From Chitinophagaceae bacterium BSSC1 (GTDB taxonomy: Bacteria; Bacteroidota; Bacteroidia; Chitinophagales; Chitinophagaceae): a stretch of DNA of 64,000 nucleotides. Positions 9,560-17,580 of the stretch are shown here, one piece after another. Position 1 is the first letter of the stretch. Each line of letters starts with the position of its first letter. The stretch is taken from positions 992,001 to 1,056,000 of the forward strand of contig NKJC01000001.1 in the NCBI GenBank assembly GCA_002256435.1, read 5' to 3'. The position numbers were made by a program, and so were the translations under genes. The notes beneath the pieces were generated by a model. That model did not search any database and was not told where the DNA came from. It worked only from the letters and a program-made list of their open reading frames with translations.

Positions 9560-11125
9560 ATGAGAAAGATGCTCTTATCGGCTCTAAGCCTTTCACTTGT
9601 ATTAACAGCAATAGCCCAAGGCCAAAGAGGCAATGGTGGCGCTCCAACTTCAGGAACTGCAGCACCAGCAGCCCCTGCGGCAGCGCAGGATGCCAAAACT
9701 GCCGCTTACAATATTCCTTTTAATCCTGACCAAACTGTCAGCAGTGAACACGAAGTAACCATCAAGGGTACCAAGGTTCCTTACAAAACCGTAACAGGTA
9801 TGATGCCGGTTTGGGATGAGGAAGGCAAAGTGCAGGCTGGGGTATTCTTTACTTATTATGAAAGATCAGACGTTAAGGACAAGGCCAGCAGACCCTTGGT
9901 TATTTCATTTAATGGTGGCCCAGGCACACCCTCTGTTTGGATGGAATTGGGTTATACCGGACCCAGGGTCTTGAATGTAGATGACGAGGGATACCCCGTA
10001 CAACCCTATGGCTTACACGATAATTCCCAATCCATTTTAGACGTGGCTGATATTGTATATGTAGACCCAGTGAACACTGGATTTTCTAGACCCGTGAGCA
10101 AGGATATTCCAACCAGCCGCTTTTTTGGCGTTAAGGCCGATGTGAAGTATCTCTCAGAATGGGTAAACACATTTGTATCCAGAATGAACCGATGGGCATC
10201 GCCAAAATATTTGATTGGAGAGAGTTATGGTACAGGAAGGGTATCGGCCATGGCCTTAGAATTACAAAATACGCATTGGATGTATTTGAATGGCGTAATC
10301 TTGGTATCGCCCACCAACTTAGGTATTGAAAGAGAAGGACCAGTAGACATTGCATTAAGGTTGCCCTATTATGCAGCAACAGCTTGGTACCACAAAGCAC
10401 TTCCCTCAGATTTGCAAGCCAAGGACTTAACCGCCATGTTACCAGAAGTAGAACAGTTTACCATAAATGAACTGATTCCTGCTATTTCAAAAGGTGGATT
10501 TTTAGAAGATGCAAAACGCAAAGAAATAGCTGCTAAAATGGCCCGCTATTCTGGTATTGCAGAAAAAGTATGGCTACAAAACAACTTGAATGTTTCTACC
10601 AATTTGTTTTGGAAGGAATTGCTGCGCGATAAAGGCTATACCGTTGGCCGTTTGGATTCAAGATACAAGGGAATTGATGGCAAGGACGCCGGTGAAGCAC
10701 CTGATTATAATTCAGAACTTACTTCTTGGCTACATTCCTTTACACCAGCCATTAATATGTATTTGAGGGATGAGTTAAAATACAAAACCGATTTACGCTA
10801 TTATATGTTTGGCCCAGTAAATCCTTGGGATAGAACTGGAGATAAGAGTGGTGAGAACCTAAGATTGGCCATGGCAGAGAATCCTTATCTGCATGTGCTG
10901 ATTCAATCTGGTTATTACGATGGTGCTTGTGATTATTTCAATGCCAAGTACAGCATGTGGCAAATGGACCCCAGTGGTAGACTAAAAGACAGACTTAGTT
11001 GGGAAGGATATAGAAGCGGACACATGATGTACCTGCGCAAACCCGATCTAGAAAGCAGCAACCAAAGCTTGCGCAATTTCATTAAGAAGACATTACCAAA
11101 GGCGGATCAGCCTGCGAAATATTAA
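9560..11125 (+). CDS. Secreted serine carboxypeptidase-like protein, peptidase S10
   Basis: A 521-residue exported protein with a signal peptide (MRKMLLSALSLSLVL...AQG) and a short Ala/Pro-rich linker. The S10 hallmarks are all present: FNGGPGTPSVW near residue 117 (oxyanion region), GESYGTGR near 221 (nucleophile Ser), SGYYDGACDY near 450 (Asp) and SGHMMY near 490 (His). These enzymes cut residues from peptide C-termini in the periplasm or outside. It sits between the Tat/DsrE-like gene and the Dabb gene, 23 bases from the latter. Confidence 0.92.
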   Translation: MRKMLLSALSLSLVLTAIAQGQRGNGGAPTSGTAAPAAPAAAQDAKTAAYNIPFNPDQTVSSEHEVTIKGTKVPYKTVTGMMPVWDEEGKVQAGVFFTYYERSDVKDKASRPLVISFNGGPGTPSVWMELGYTGPRVLNVDDEGYPVQPYGLHDNSQSILDVADIVYVDPVNTGFSRPVSKDIPTSRFFGVKADVKYLSEWVNTFVSRMNRWASPKYLIGESYGTGRVSAMALELQNTHWMYLNGVILVSPTNLGIEREGPVDIALRLPYYAATAWYHKALPSDLQAKDLTAMLPEVEQFTINELIPAISKGGFLEDAKRKEIAAKMARYSGIAEKVWLQNNLNVSTNLFWKELLRDKGYTVGRLDSRYKGIDGKDAGEAPDYNSELTSWLHSFTPAINMYLRDELKYKTDLRYYMFGPVNPWDRTGDKSGENLRLAMAENPYLHVLIQSGYYDGACDYFNAKYSMWQMDPSGRLKDRLSWEGYRSGHMMYLRKPDLESSNQSLRNFIKKTLPKADQPAKY

Positions 11126-11148
11126 TTAAATCATTTCAAATTGTACAT

Positions 11149-11526
11149 ATGAAAAAAGCATTTTTCTTCTCCATGATCCTCCTGCTTAGCAGCAATTTTT
11201 TAAATGCACAAAAAATGGAAAAAAAGGTATTGAGACATGTGGTCATGTTTGGATGGGACAAAGGAGTTGATAGCAATTATGTGAATAAGGTTGTCAATTC
11301 TTTTAAAGCATTGCAAGGAAAAATTGACTTGATTAAGGCTTTAGAATACGGCACCAACAATAGTCCTGAAAACCTGAACAAAGGTTTAACCCATTGTTTT
11401 TTATTGTCATTCACTAGTGAAGCTGATAGAGACGCCTACTTAATTCACCCTGCTCACAAGGCATTTGTGGCATCTCTGAATCCATCGCCTACGGCAGTAA
11501 CCGTATTTGATTATTGGGCAAAATAG
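11149..11526 (+). CDS. Secreted Dabb (stress-responsive alpha-beta barrel) family protein
   Basis: A 125-residue protein with a signal peptide ending LNAQ. The mature region fits the Dabb domain: it opens with VLRHVVMFGW, has a helix ending FKALQGKI, then EYGTNNSPENLNKGLTHCFLLSF and HPAHKAFV, and ends VTVFDYWAK. Dabb proteins are dimeric ferredoxin-like barrels; plant members respond to salt stress, but bacterial roles are mostly unknown. It is the last gene of the probable three-gene unit that starts at 8848. Confidence 0.85.
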   Translation: MKKAFFFSMILLLSSNFLNAQKMEKKVLRHVVMFGWDKGVDSNYVNKVVNSFKALQGKIDLIKALEYGTNNSPENLNKGLTHCFLLSFTSEADRDAYLIHPAHKAFVASLNPSPTAVTVFDYWAK

Positions 11527-11592
11527 GAATGCTTTTATAGTTACTAGTATTCATTTTCCAATTACAAATAGACGGAAGGTTTGCTTTAGTTA

Positions 11593-12867
11593 CTATTTTA
11601 TCACACAAGGATACATATGTCTGATAAAGAATATACCATCAAATATTTTGTTCCATTGAGCAGGATAACTTTTATGAACGTTATTATCGCTGACACAACT
11701 TTTCATTTCAAACTCAGTTTTAAATTGAGGATTCAATAAATTGAATTTTTTAAAATCAACAAAAGCATAATTGGTTGATTTGTCAATCCAATTTTCAAAA
11801 CCATTTTTATCCGGGTTTTCCACTTTGAATGGTTTTGTTCCTATTCTACCTGCTTCTCCATCATAAGAGGTAAATCCTATTGAATACGTAAGTTTCTCTA
11901 TCTCTTTATCTTTTACAAATTCAGTAGCCATTGAAATATTGTTATTTAAAGAATTCTTATTGAAATGTCCCATATACTTGGAAATATGATAGTTGGCTGC
12001 CCATACAATTATTTTTTCATTTGGGTATTTAACTTTGTACAACCATTTAAGATTTTCTGCCATTTGAATATCCCTTACATTAACCATTGCAGTAAAATCA
12101 TTCTTCAATAATAACTGTTGCGAAAATGCAATTATGTTATCAATTAAAATACAACCAATATATTCAACTCCTTTTTTGGCTTTGAATTCATTTTTAAATA
12201 CTGTTAAAGCATTAGAGGCGTCTTCATAGAATGATTTACTTTCAGAAACACATAACATTGGATTAGAAAGTGTTTTAATACTTGCCAAAACAGTTTTATA
12301 CAATATTTCATTGTTTAATATTTCCAGCTTGCAATCCCTTGCTAAACTGTCGCAAAATTGAGACAAATTTGAAGTTGCATATTTATAAAATTGTTGGTTA
12401 TCAAAGCCTGTGATAATATATGGATTAGCAGTGTTATAACTTTCTGGAATAACTTTAGTAAACAAGGAACTTACTGCATCACTTAATGTCCAATATGGAA
12501 CTAGATTTGCTTTGTAATATTTGAGAAAGTCTTGTTTTGATGTAGCATTATTCTCAAATCCATAAGTAGCCGAGAAAAAATCACTTTCAAATGCAATGAT
12601 GTTAAACCCTTTTTTCTGATGTAAATATTGAATGAGTCTTGTTTTTGCTAAAAAAGTAGGTGCGTCACCATGGTCTTGTTCACCAAGCATAACAATTCTA
12701 GCATTTCCAATGGCAGTTCCTATTGTTTCTAAATCAGAAAAATCTAAAGAATCAGGGCTAATTGATTGGATTGTGCTAGTATTGGTTGTAACATAGGTTT
12801 TGATATCAGTCTGGGCATAAATAAAAGTGGCAAAAAATGAAAATATGCAAATAAATAGAAATTTCAT
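11593..12867 (-). CDS. Erythromycin esterase-like protein, exported
   Basis: A 424-residue protein with a signal peptide (MKFLFICIFSFFATFIYAQ). It has the erythromycin-esterase fold signatures: VMLGEQDHGDAPTF near residue 60 in place of GExxHG, NIIAFESDF, GFDNQQFY near 170, and IIVWAANYHISKYMG near 290. Ere enzymes open macrolide lactones, but the family is broad and most Bacteroidota members have untested substrates, so resistance should not be assumed. The gene is alone, convergent with the Dabb gene and divergent from the damaged amidase gene. Confidence 0.85.
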   Translation of the reverse strand: MKFLFICIFSFFATFIYAQTDIKTYVTTNTSTIQSISPDSLDFSDLETIGTAIGNARIVMLGEQDHGDAPTFLAKTRLIQYLHQKKGFNIIAFESDFFSATYGFENNATSKQDFLKYYKANLVPYWTLSDAVSSLFTKVIPESYNTANPYIITGFDNQQFYKYATSNLSQFCDSLARDCKLEILNNEILYKTVLASIKTLSNPMLCVSESKSFYEDASNALTVFKNEFKAKKGVEYIGCILIDNIIAFSQQLLLKNDFTAMVNVRDIQMAENLKWLYKVKYPNEKIIVWAANYHISKYMGHFNKNSLNNNISMATEFVKDKEIEKLTYSIGFTSYDGEAGRIGTKPFKVENPDKNGFENWIDKSTNYAFVDFKKFNLLNPQFKTEFEMKSCVSDNNVHKSYPAQWNKIFDGIFFIRHMYPCVIK

Positions 12868-13037
12868 ACTGCTAATTTGAATATTATATACATGACTAAC
12901 CTGAGGAATTTAAACTCTTTGTGGGTACAACCCATTTTTAAAACGAAAGGAATTAAAAAATGTTACAAGTCAATGAGCTATTTAAATGTATTGTAAAGTT
13001 TGAAATAATAAAGTAAATTCAATTGAAATACAAAACT

Positions 13038-13776
13038 GTGAACATAAAGAGAATTCATTTGATCCTGCTGGTTTTTGTTTTTTTCTTGAATCAGTCTTAT
13101 CAATCTAATAGTGTTGATTCAAAAAAGAAACCAGTAATTGTATGGCAACCATCGCACCAGACCAATACGGGTGTTGATTTTAGTGAAGCTGCCACTTGTA
13201 ATGCTATTGTGGAAGCAGCCATGGAAACCAAACCCCATTTAAAGGAATACAAAGTCTGGAGTTTTGGGGGAGACCGGTGTACATCATGCCAATGTGGGTA
13301 GCAATACTTCTGTTGCAGAAACATCGGCTATGGTAGATGGTAAAATATCTGGTTATGCTTTTGAATTAGAAGCGGCCAACAAACTACAACCACAGGTATT
13401 GATTGCGGTTCACAACAATGGAGGTACCAAAAGAAATGCGGTATGGGGTTATATACATTATGGAGACAGTTATGAATCAGCAAACCGTTTGCTGGCTGCC
13501 AGGTTAATCAAAGCCATTTCAGCTGCAACCGATTTGGAAAACAGGGGCGTATTATTAGATAGTACTACGGGGAGAAATGATTACAAATGTGCTGCAACTG
13601 GTAAGTTGAGTTTTTACAGTTTAGACGAGCACGTGAATAAAGCTCCATATAGGGTCTTGTTAGAAATTGGAGATAATGCCGTGAGTAGGGCTTTATTAAC
13701 GGACCCTGCCAAACAAAAAATCATTGGCGCAGCTATTAAAAAGGAATTGGCTGCTTGGATGGGAGAAACTTTTTAA
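13038..13776 (+). pseudogene. N-acetylmuramoyl-L-alanine amidase-like gene with a frameshift
   Basis: Two overlapping frames encode one protein. The first runs from GTG 13038 (or TTG 13023) through a signal peptide and the strand VIVWQPSHQTNTG to KVWSFGG, then hits a stop at 13299-13301. The second continues as GETGVHHANVGSN and carries LIAVHNNGG near its middle and VLLEIGDN near its end, which match the zinc-binding and catalytic regions of amidase_3 enzymes. The join is a run of five G at 13266-13270; four G would restore one frame (SFGETGVHH). This is a real slip mutation, a programmed shift or a sequencing error. I favour one damaged gene. Coding character is intact on both sides, so any loss is recent. 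Confidence 0.72.
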
Positions 13777-13790
13777 AACTATTCAACACA

Positions 13791-14771
13791 TTAGGCACAT
13801 TGGTCAAACATGATTTCATCAGAACTGCCAATTTTATTACTAGGCTTTTCAATAGGTAAAGTAAAATAAAAGGAAGACCCTTCTCCTTCCATACTCTCTA
13901 CCCAAATTTCACCGTCATTTTTTTCTAAAAACCCTTTTACCAATAGCAATCCAACACCAGCGCCTTTATGCTGTTTGCGGGTTTCTGACAAAGTTTTCAT
14001 TTGTGGGGTAAACAGTTTCTCCATAATTTCCTTAGACATACCAATTCCTGTGTCTTTAACTTGAACTATCAGTTTGTCTTCTTTGGTATTGGCTGAAATG
14101 GTGATTTTCCCTCCCTTTTCAGTATGCTTGATGGCATTTGAAACAATGTTTTGAATAATGGAAATGAGCATTTTTCCATCGGCAAATACAGCCGTATCCT
14201 CTTCAACCTCGTGATGAAGGTTGATGGTGTTAATTGAAGCAGATTCTTTTAATGTTTCAAAAACTTTATTAATGTAATCAGTAAGTTTTAAAATTGTTGG
14301 GGAGAATACATCTGAAGCATATTTGATTCTAGCCCATTCCACTAAATAGTCTAACATTTCTAGTTCATCAATAGAAGATTTATATGCCATGTCAAGCATA
14401 TCTTGAACCATGTCAGGTTTCATTTGACGAAAATTCGTTTTCAAATATTTGAGTGACCCAATAATGGCTGAAAGAGGACTTCTTAGATCATGTGAAAGAA
14501 TAGCCAGCACAGATTCTTTGTGTGTATTCAATTCTTCTAAGTCAGTTACATATTTTTTAATAGCGTCTTCTGATTTTTTTCTTTCTGTTAAGTCACGTAA
14601 TATTTTAACGTAACCCAACATCTCTCCATTCAATCCAATGAGCGGGAATACCAAACCATAAGCATAAAACAGACTCTTTTCTTTGGTGATATGCCACCTA
14701 TTGTCAGTAGCTCTTCCTTCTTTAAGTGCAGTTTGAATTTCTCTTTTGGCTACTGCAATTGAGAGTATCAA
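13791..14771 (-). CDS. Histidine kinase, 5'-truncated within the PAS domain
   Basis: The 326-residue frame holds the last third of a PAS/PAC domain (EGRATDNRWHITKEKS...GYVKILRDLTERK), then a coiled linker, a HisKA helix with the phospho-acceptor in ILSHDLRSPLSA near residue 95, and a HATPase domain with N box NIVSNAIKH, G1 DTGIGM and G2 GAGVGLLL. No sensor N-terminus exists: the frame is closed by TAA at 14790-14792, no ATG is found, and the only start is TTG 14771. The preceding 170 bases carry no PAS coding in any frame that I can find. Kinases of this type normally begin with two or more full PAS domains, so this is either a truncated relic or a minimal kinase core. No response regulator is adjacent. 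Confidence 0.7.
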   Translation of the reverse strand: MILSIAVAKREIQTALKEGRATDNRWHITKEKSLFYAYGLVFPLIGLNGEMLGYVKILRDLTERKKSEDAIKKYVTDLEELNTHKESVLAILSHDLRSPLSAIIGSLKYLKTNFRQMKPDMVQDMLDMAYKSSIDELEMLDYLVEWARIKYASDVFSPTILKLTDYINKVFETLKESASINTINLHHEVEEDTAVFADGKMLISIIQNIVSNAIKHTEKGGKITISANTKEDKLIVQVKDTGIGMSKEIMEKLFTPQMKTLSETRKQHKGAGVGLLLVKGFLEKNDGEIWVESMEGEGSSFYFTLPIEKPSNKIGSSDEIMFDQCA

Positions 14772-14942
14772 TAGATGGTAAAGAACTAATTAACCAGTAT
14801 AAAGCAACTTAAAGTAGTTGAGTTTATTGGTTTAAACTAATATAATGTTTCAGCAGCTATTGTTTACAGCTTAAGTAGGTTAAAATTAGCTTGGCACTAC
14901 TGTATCAGAATACAATTTAGGCTTGAATTAGATTCAAGACCA

Positions 14943-15341
14943 CTATTTTTTTAAATAGTCCTGTTCTGTTACCTGCTCCATCCATTCAACCACTTTTCCA
15001 TTCAGAAATTCTTGAATAGCAATATGGGTCATGCCTGTTGTAGCAGTTGCGCCATGCCAATGTTTTTCGTTGGCTTCAAACCAAACAATATCACCTGGAA
15101 AAATAGTTTCAATAGGCCCACCTTCTCTTTGAACCCAACCGCAGCCTGAAGTAACTATTAAGGTCTGCCCAAGAGGATGTGTATGCCAAGCAGTCCTTGC
15201 GCCTGGTTCAAACGTTACACTGTAGCCTGCAACATTTCTTGATTCATTGGGTTCAAAAAGTGAATCTACTCTAACTGATCCAGTGAACCAATCATCTGGA
15301 CCTTTGTAAGAAGCCGTTGATCCTATTCTTGTAATTTGCAT
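14943..15341 (-). CDS. Small cupin-domain protein
   Basis: A 132-residue single-domain cupin. Cupin motif 1 is [20 protein letters not shown] near residues 47-66, with the two histidines and glutamine expected at the metal; motif 2 is [17 protein letters not shown] near 82-98. The opening, [13 protein letters not shown], and the [12 protein letters not shown] strand match the cupin group that includes bacterial (R)-mandelonitrile lyase-like and carboxymuconolactone-decarboxylase-associated proteins. The substrate is unknown. It starts 7 bases after the stop of the cyclophilin-like gene, so they are likely cotranscribed. Confidence 0.85.
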   Translation of the reverse strand: MQITRIGSTASYKGPDDWFTGSVRVDSLFEPNESRNVAGYSVTFEPGARTAWHTHPLGQTLIVTSGCGWVQREGGPIETIFPGDIVWFEANEKHWHGATATTGMTHIAIQEFLNGKVVEWMEQVTEQDYLKK

Positions 15342-15348
15342 GGCAATT

Positions 15349-15789
15349 TTATTTAACTAATTCAAATTTAACACTAATATTCCCAGAACCCAAGGCTAAA
15401 GCCAATCCTGTAACATCATCTATTTTTCCAATATTGCTGTAACTATAGGGTGTAGAAAAAGACTTGTAGAATACTACTAGGGTTTGATCTCCATAAAGCA
15501 AAATGTCTCCAATACTAATCCTACCTGGATTAGATGCATTAGTAGGTAATGGACTATCTAGTTCTGTATATTTTTCATTCCCATTTAATTCTATCATTTT
15601 TAACTCAAAGGGCAATTTACTTTTAAAGGCATGCACTGTTTTATTATTGGCTAATGAGGCTGTAAAAGTATTAGCCCCAATTGTCAACTTAATTTTAATA
15701 GGAATCATCTTTGCTTTAGTTGATATAGGTATACGAGCTTGCGATTGAAAAAAAAGAATACAGGTGAATAGACAAGCAAACTGCTTCAT
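15349..15789 (-). CDS. Exported cyclophilin-like fold protein
   Basis: A 146-residue protein. ATG 15789 ([18 protein letters not shown]) gives a signal peptide; ten codons upstream do not. The mature part fits the short cyclophilin-like fold family: [26 protein letters not shown], a central [20 protein letters not shown] and a late IGKIDD. These proteins resemble a cyclophilin barrel but usually lack the proline-isomerase active site, and often sit near redox or flavodoxin genes. Here it precedes the cupin gene by 7 bases. Confidence 0.75.
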   Translation of the reverse strand: MKQFACLFTCILFFQSQARIPISTKAKMIPIKIKLTIGANTFTASLANNKTVHAFKSKLPFELKMIELNGNEKYTELDSPLPTNASNPGRISIGDILLYGDQTLVVFYKSFSTPYSYSNIGKIDDVTGLALALGSGNISVKFELVK

Positions 15790-15921
15790 AGTTGATAGTT
15801 TGTACAATTCAGATGACAATTTCTATAATTAGTGGGTATTGACCAAAATCTAAAACAATTGGGATGATCTATTGTAGTTTTATTGATACGCCGGAATTAT
15901 TTTAACTGTTGAATTAAGATT

Positions 15922-16179
15922 ATGACAAACAATAATAATTGGATAGTAGAAAACAACGAACAAGTAAAAACATTTCACTTCAGTGATTACAAAGAAGTGA
16001 TGGCATTTGTTAATGAGGTCATGCAAATAGCAGACAAACAAAATCATCACCCCAGCCTCTTGGTTGAGTATGCACTTGTTAAAGTTGCCATTACTGACCA
16101 TGACCTGGGTAGGGTTTCAGGAAAGTGCATCAAATTCATGGAAGCAGTAGATTTGATACAAATCAAGACTAAATCATAG
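15922..16179 (+). CDS. Pterin-4a-carbinolamine dehydratase-like protein
   Basis: An 85-residue cytosolic protein, the usual length for this family. It shows FHFSDYKEVMAFVNEV followed by the signature NHHPSLLVEYALVKVAITDHD, in which the HHP histidines and the later Asp/His belong to the active site. The enzyme dehydrates the carbinolamine formed by aromatic amino acid hydroxylases, regenerating the pterin; an alternative in bacteria is a role in pterin recycling generally. No phenylalanine hydroxylase gene is in view. Confidence 0.88.
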   Translation: MTNNNNWIVENNEQVKTFHFSDYKEVMAFVNEVMQIADKQNHHPSLLVEYALVKVAITDHDLGRVSGKCIKFMEAVDLIQIKTKS

Positions 16180-16239
16180 GTTTTACAAGATTTCATGCCT
16201 TTAAAAACCCTATTCCTCCTTTAATATAAAATATCATTC

Positions 16240-16290
16240 AAAATAAGTATATGTACTTATTTTTAGTTAGTTTACAAATAACAAACTAAC
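16240..16290. other. Two adjacent inverted repeats
   Basis: The first (16240-16263) has perfect 10-bp arms, AAAATAAGTA and TACTTATTTT, around TATG. The second (16266-16290) has 8-bp arms, GTTAGTTT and AAACTAAC, around 9 bases. They lie between the pterin dehydratase stop and the propeller gene start, so they may be a terminator plus an operator, or a paired operator. Confidence 0.5.
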
Positions 16291-16340
16291 CAAGTCCTTT
16301 GTCCATTTCTGCACGCCCAAGTTTTTTGTCTACCTGCTTT

Positions 16341-17579
16341 TTGAAAAAAAGCTGTTTCCCCGTTTTAATGGGTGCTTGTTTTTGGGTAAATCTGCTTCAG
16401 GCACAGCCCATTGAAAAAATCTACTTAAACCCCAAAAATCCCACCATTCAAAAACAAAGCAGCTATGTAGACAGCATTCAGTTTCTACCATTGGCTTCTG
16501 TTGAAGGAATTGTTTTTAATGAATACGCCAACGTTAGATTAACGGAAAAATATTTTTTAATCACGGATAATGCTGCAGGATATTTATATATCTATACCAA
16601 AAATGGCGCTTTTCTAAAACAAATCAATTATAAGTCGCAGATCACAAACTTATATCCTAGTTACAATTCTAAAACCAATGAGATTGTCTTCTTTGGCAAT
16701 AACAGTAATTATACCCTTACCTCTAAAGACAGGGTGAAGATTCAATTAGATTGGAGCAACGAGCATAACCTCAAGTATTTCAAAAAATACGTGATCAATT
16801 TACAGGACACAACCTTTGCTATTAAAAAAGTAAAGCCTACCAAATATGATCTGATTGGCGCTTATCCTTTTTATGCTAATCAGTATGTTCAAACAAAAAT
16901 CAATACTAGTACCTTATACAAAGACAGTATAGGTTATGAGCTGAGCGTTTATGAAAAGGAGCAATTGGTTAAAAACTATTTCCCTTATAACCGAGTGAAC
17001 GAACCCAAGTTTTTATTTAGTGAAGAATCTGTAGGTATTGCACTTACTGAAAAACTAGATCTTTCTTATTTGTTAAGGCCCTACTGTGATACTATTTATC
17101 AATCTGTAAAAGGTGTGCTAACCCCTTTGTACCAATTGGTGATGCCGCTAGAGAATAGTCTTTCTCCTAATTTTTTCATAGAGAGGCCAGATAGCAAAGC
17201 TGATAGGGAAAATTTTAAACGGAACAATGGTTGGTTGTTTCATCAAATTAGAGATTTCTATGAAACTCCCAAACTGATTTATTTGACTATCAGTTTCTTT
17301 TCACATTATGAAGTGTTTGTGTATGACAAGCAAACACATACTGCTTACAATGCCAATAAAATTAAGGGTGACGCCAAACAATATAATCTGTCTTTGTTAA
17401 CCCCATATAACATAGTAAGATCTGGTCAAAGATTTTATAAGTTATTGAAAGCAGATATGATTGGTACCTTTTTAAAACAACATCCAGAAGTGGAAGTTCC
17501 TAAAGAATTGGCTGCAGATGCAAATAAGCTTTCGGATAAAAATGGTTTGCTAGTAGTTGCATTCAAGCTCAAAGATTAA
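16341..17579 (+). CDS. Exported six-bladed beta-propeller protein
   Basis: A 412-residue protein if started at TTG 16341, which gives MKKSCFPVLMGACFW...LLQAQ, a typical signal peptide; a longer frame reaches TTG 16299 and a shorter ATG 16368. The mature part resembles the Bacteroidota six-bladed beta-propeller family (DUF5128-like): IEKIYLNP, QFLPLASVEGI, LTEKYFLITDNAAGYLYIYTKNGAFLKQI, and repeated beta-rich blades. Such proteins usually sit at the cell envelope next to a receptor-like outer membrane protein, and that is the case here: the next gene starts one base after this stop codon. Ligand unknown. Confidence 0.78.
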   Translation: MKKSCFPVLMGACFWVNLLQAQPIEKIYLNPKNPTIQKQSSYVDSIQFLPLASVEGIVFNEYANVRLTEKYFLITDNAAGYLYIYTKNGAFLKQINYKSQITNLYPSYNSKTNEIVFFGNNSNYTLTSKDRVKIQLDWSNEHNLKYFKKYVINLQDTTFAIKKVKPTKYDLIGAYPFYANQYVQTKINTSTLYKDSIGYELSVYEKEQLVKNYFPYNRVNEPKFLFSEESVGIALTEKLDLSYLLRPYCDTIYQSVKGVLTPLYQLVMPLENSLSPNFFIERPDSKADRENFKRNNGWLFHQIRDFYETPKLIYLTISFFSHYEVFVYDKQTHTAYNANKIKGDAKQYNLSLLTPYNIVRSGQRFYKLLKADMIGTFLKQHPEVEVPKELAADANKLSDKNGLLVVAFKLKD

Positions 17580-17580
17580 T

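Noticed and set aside
11593..12867. Macrolide resistance gene
   Set aside because: The erythromycin-esterase fold is present but GExxHG is altered and the family is broad; resistance cannot be claimed from sequence.
14772..14942. Search for the missing PAS half upstream of the truncated kinase
   Set aside because: All three minus-strand frames are interrupted by stops and no PAS motif is visible; it is ordinary AT-rich intergenic sequence.
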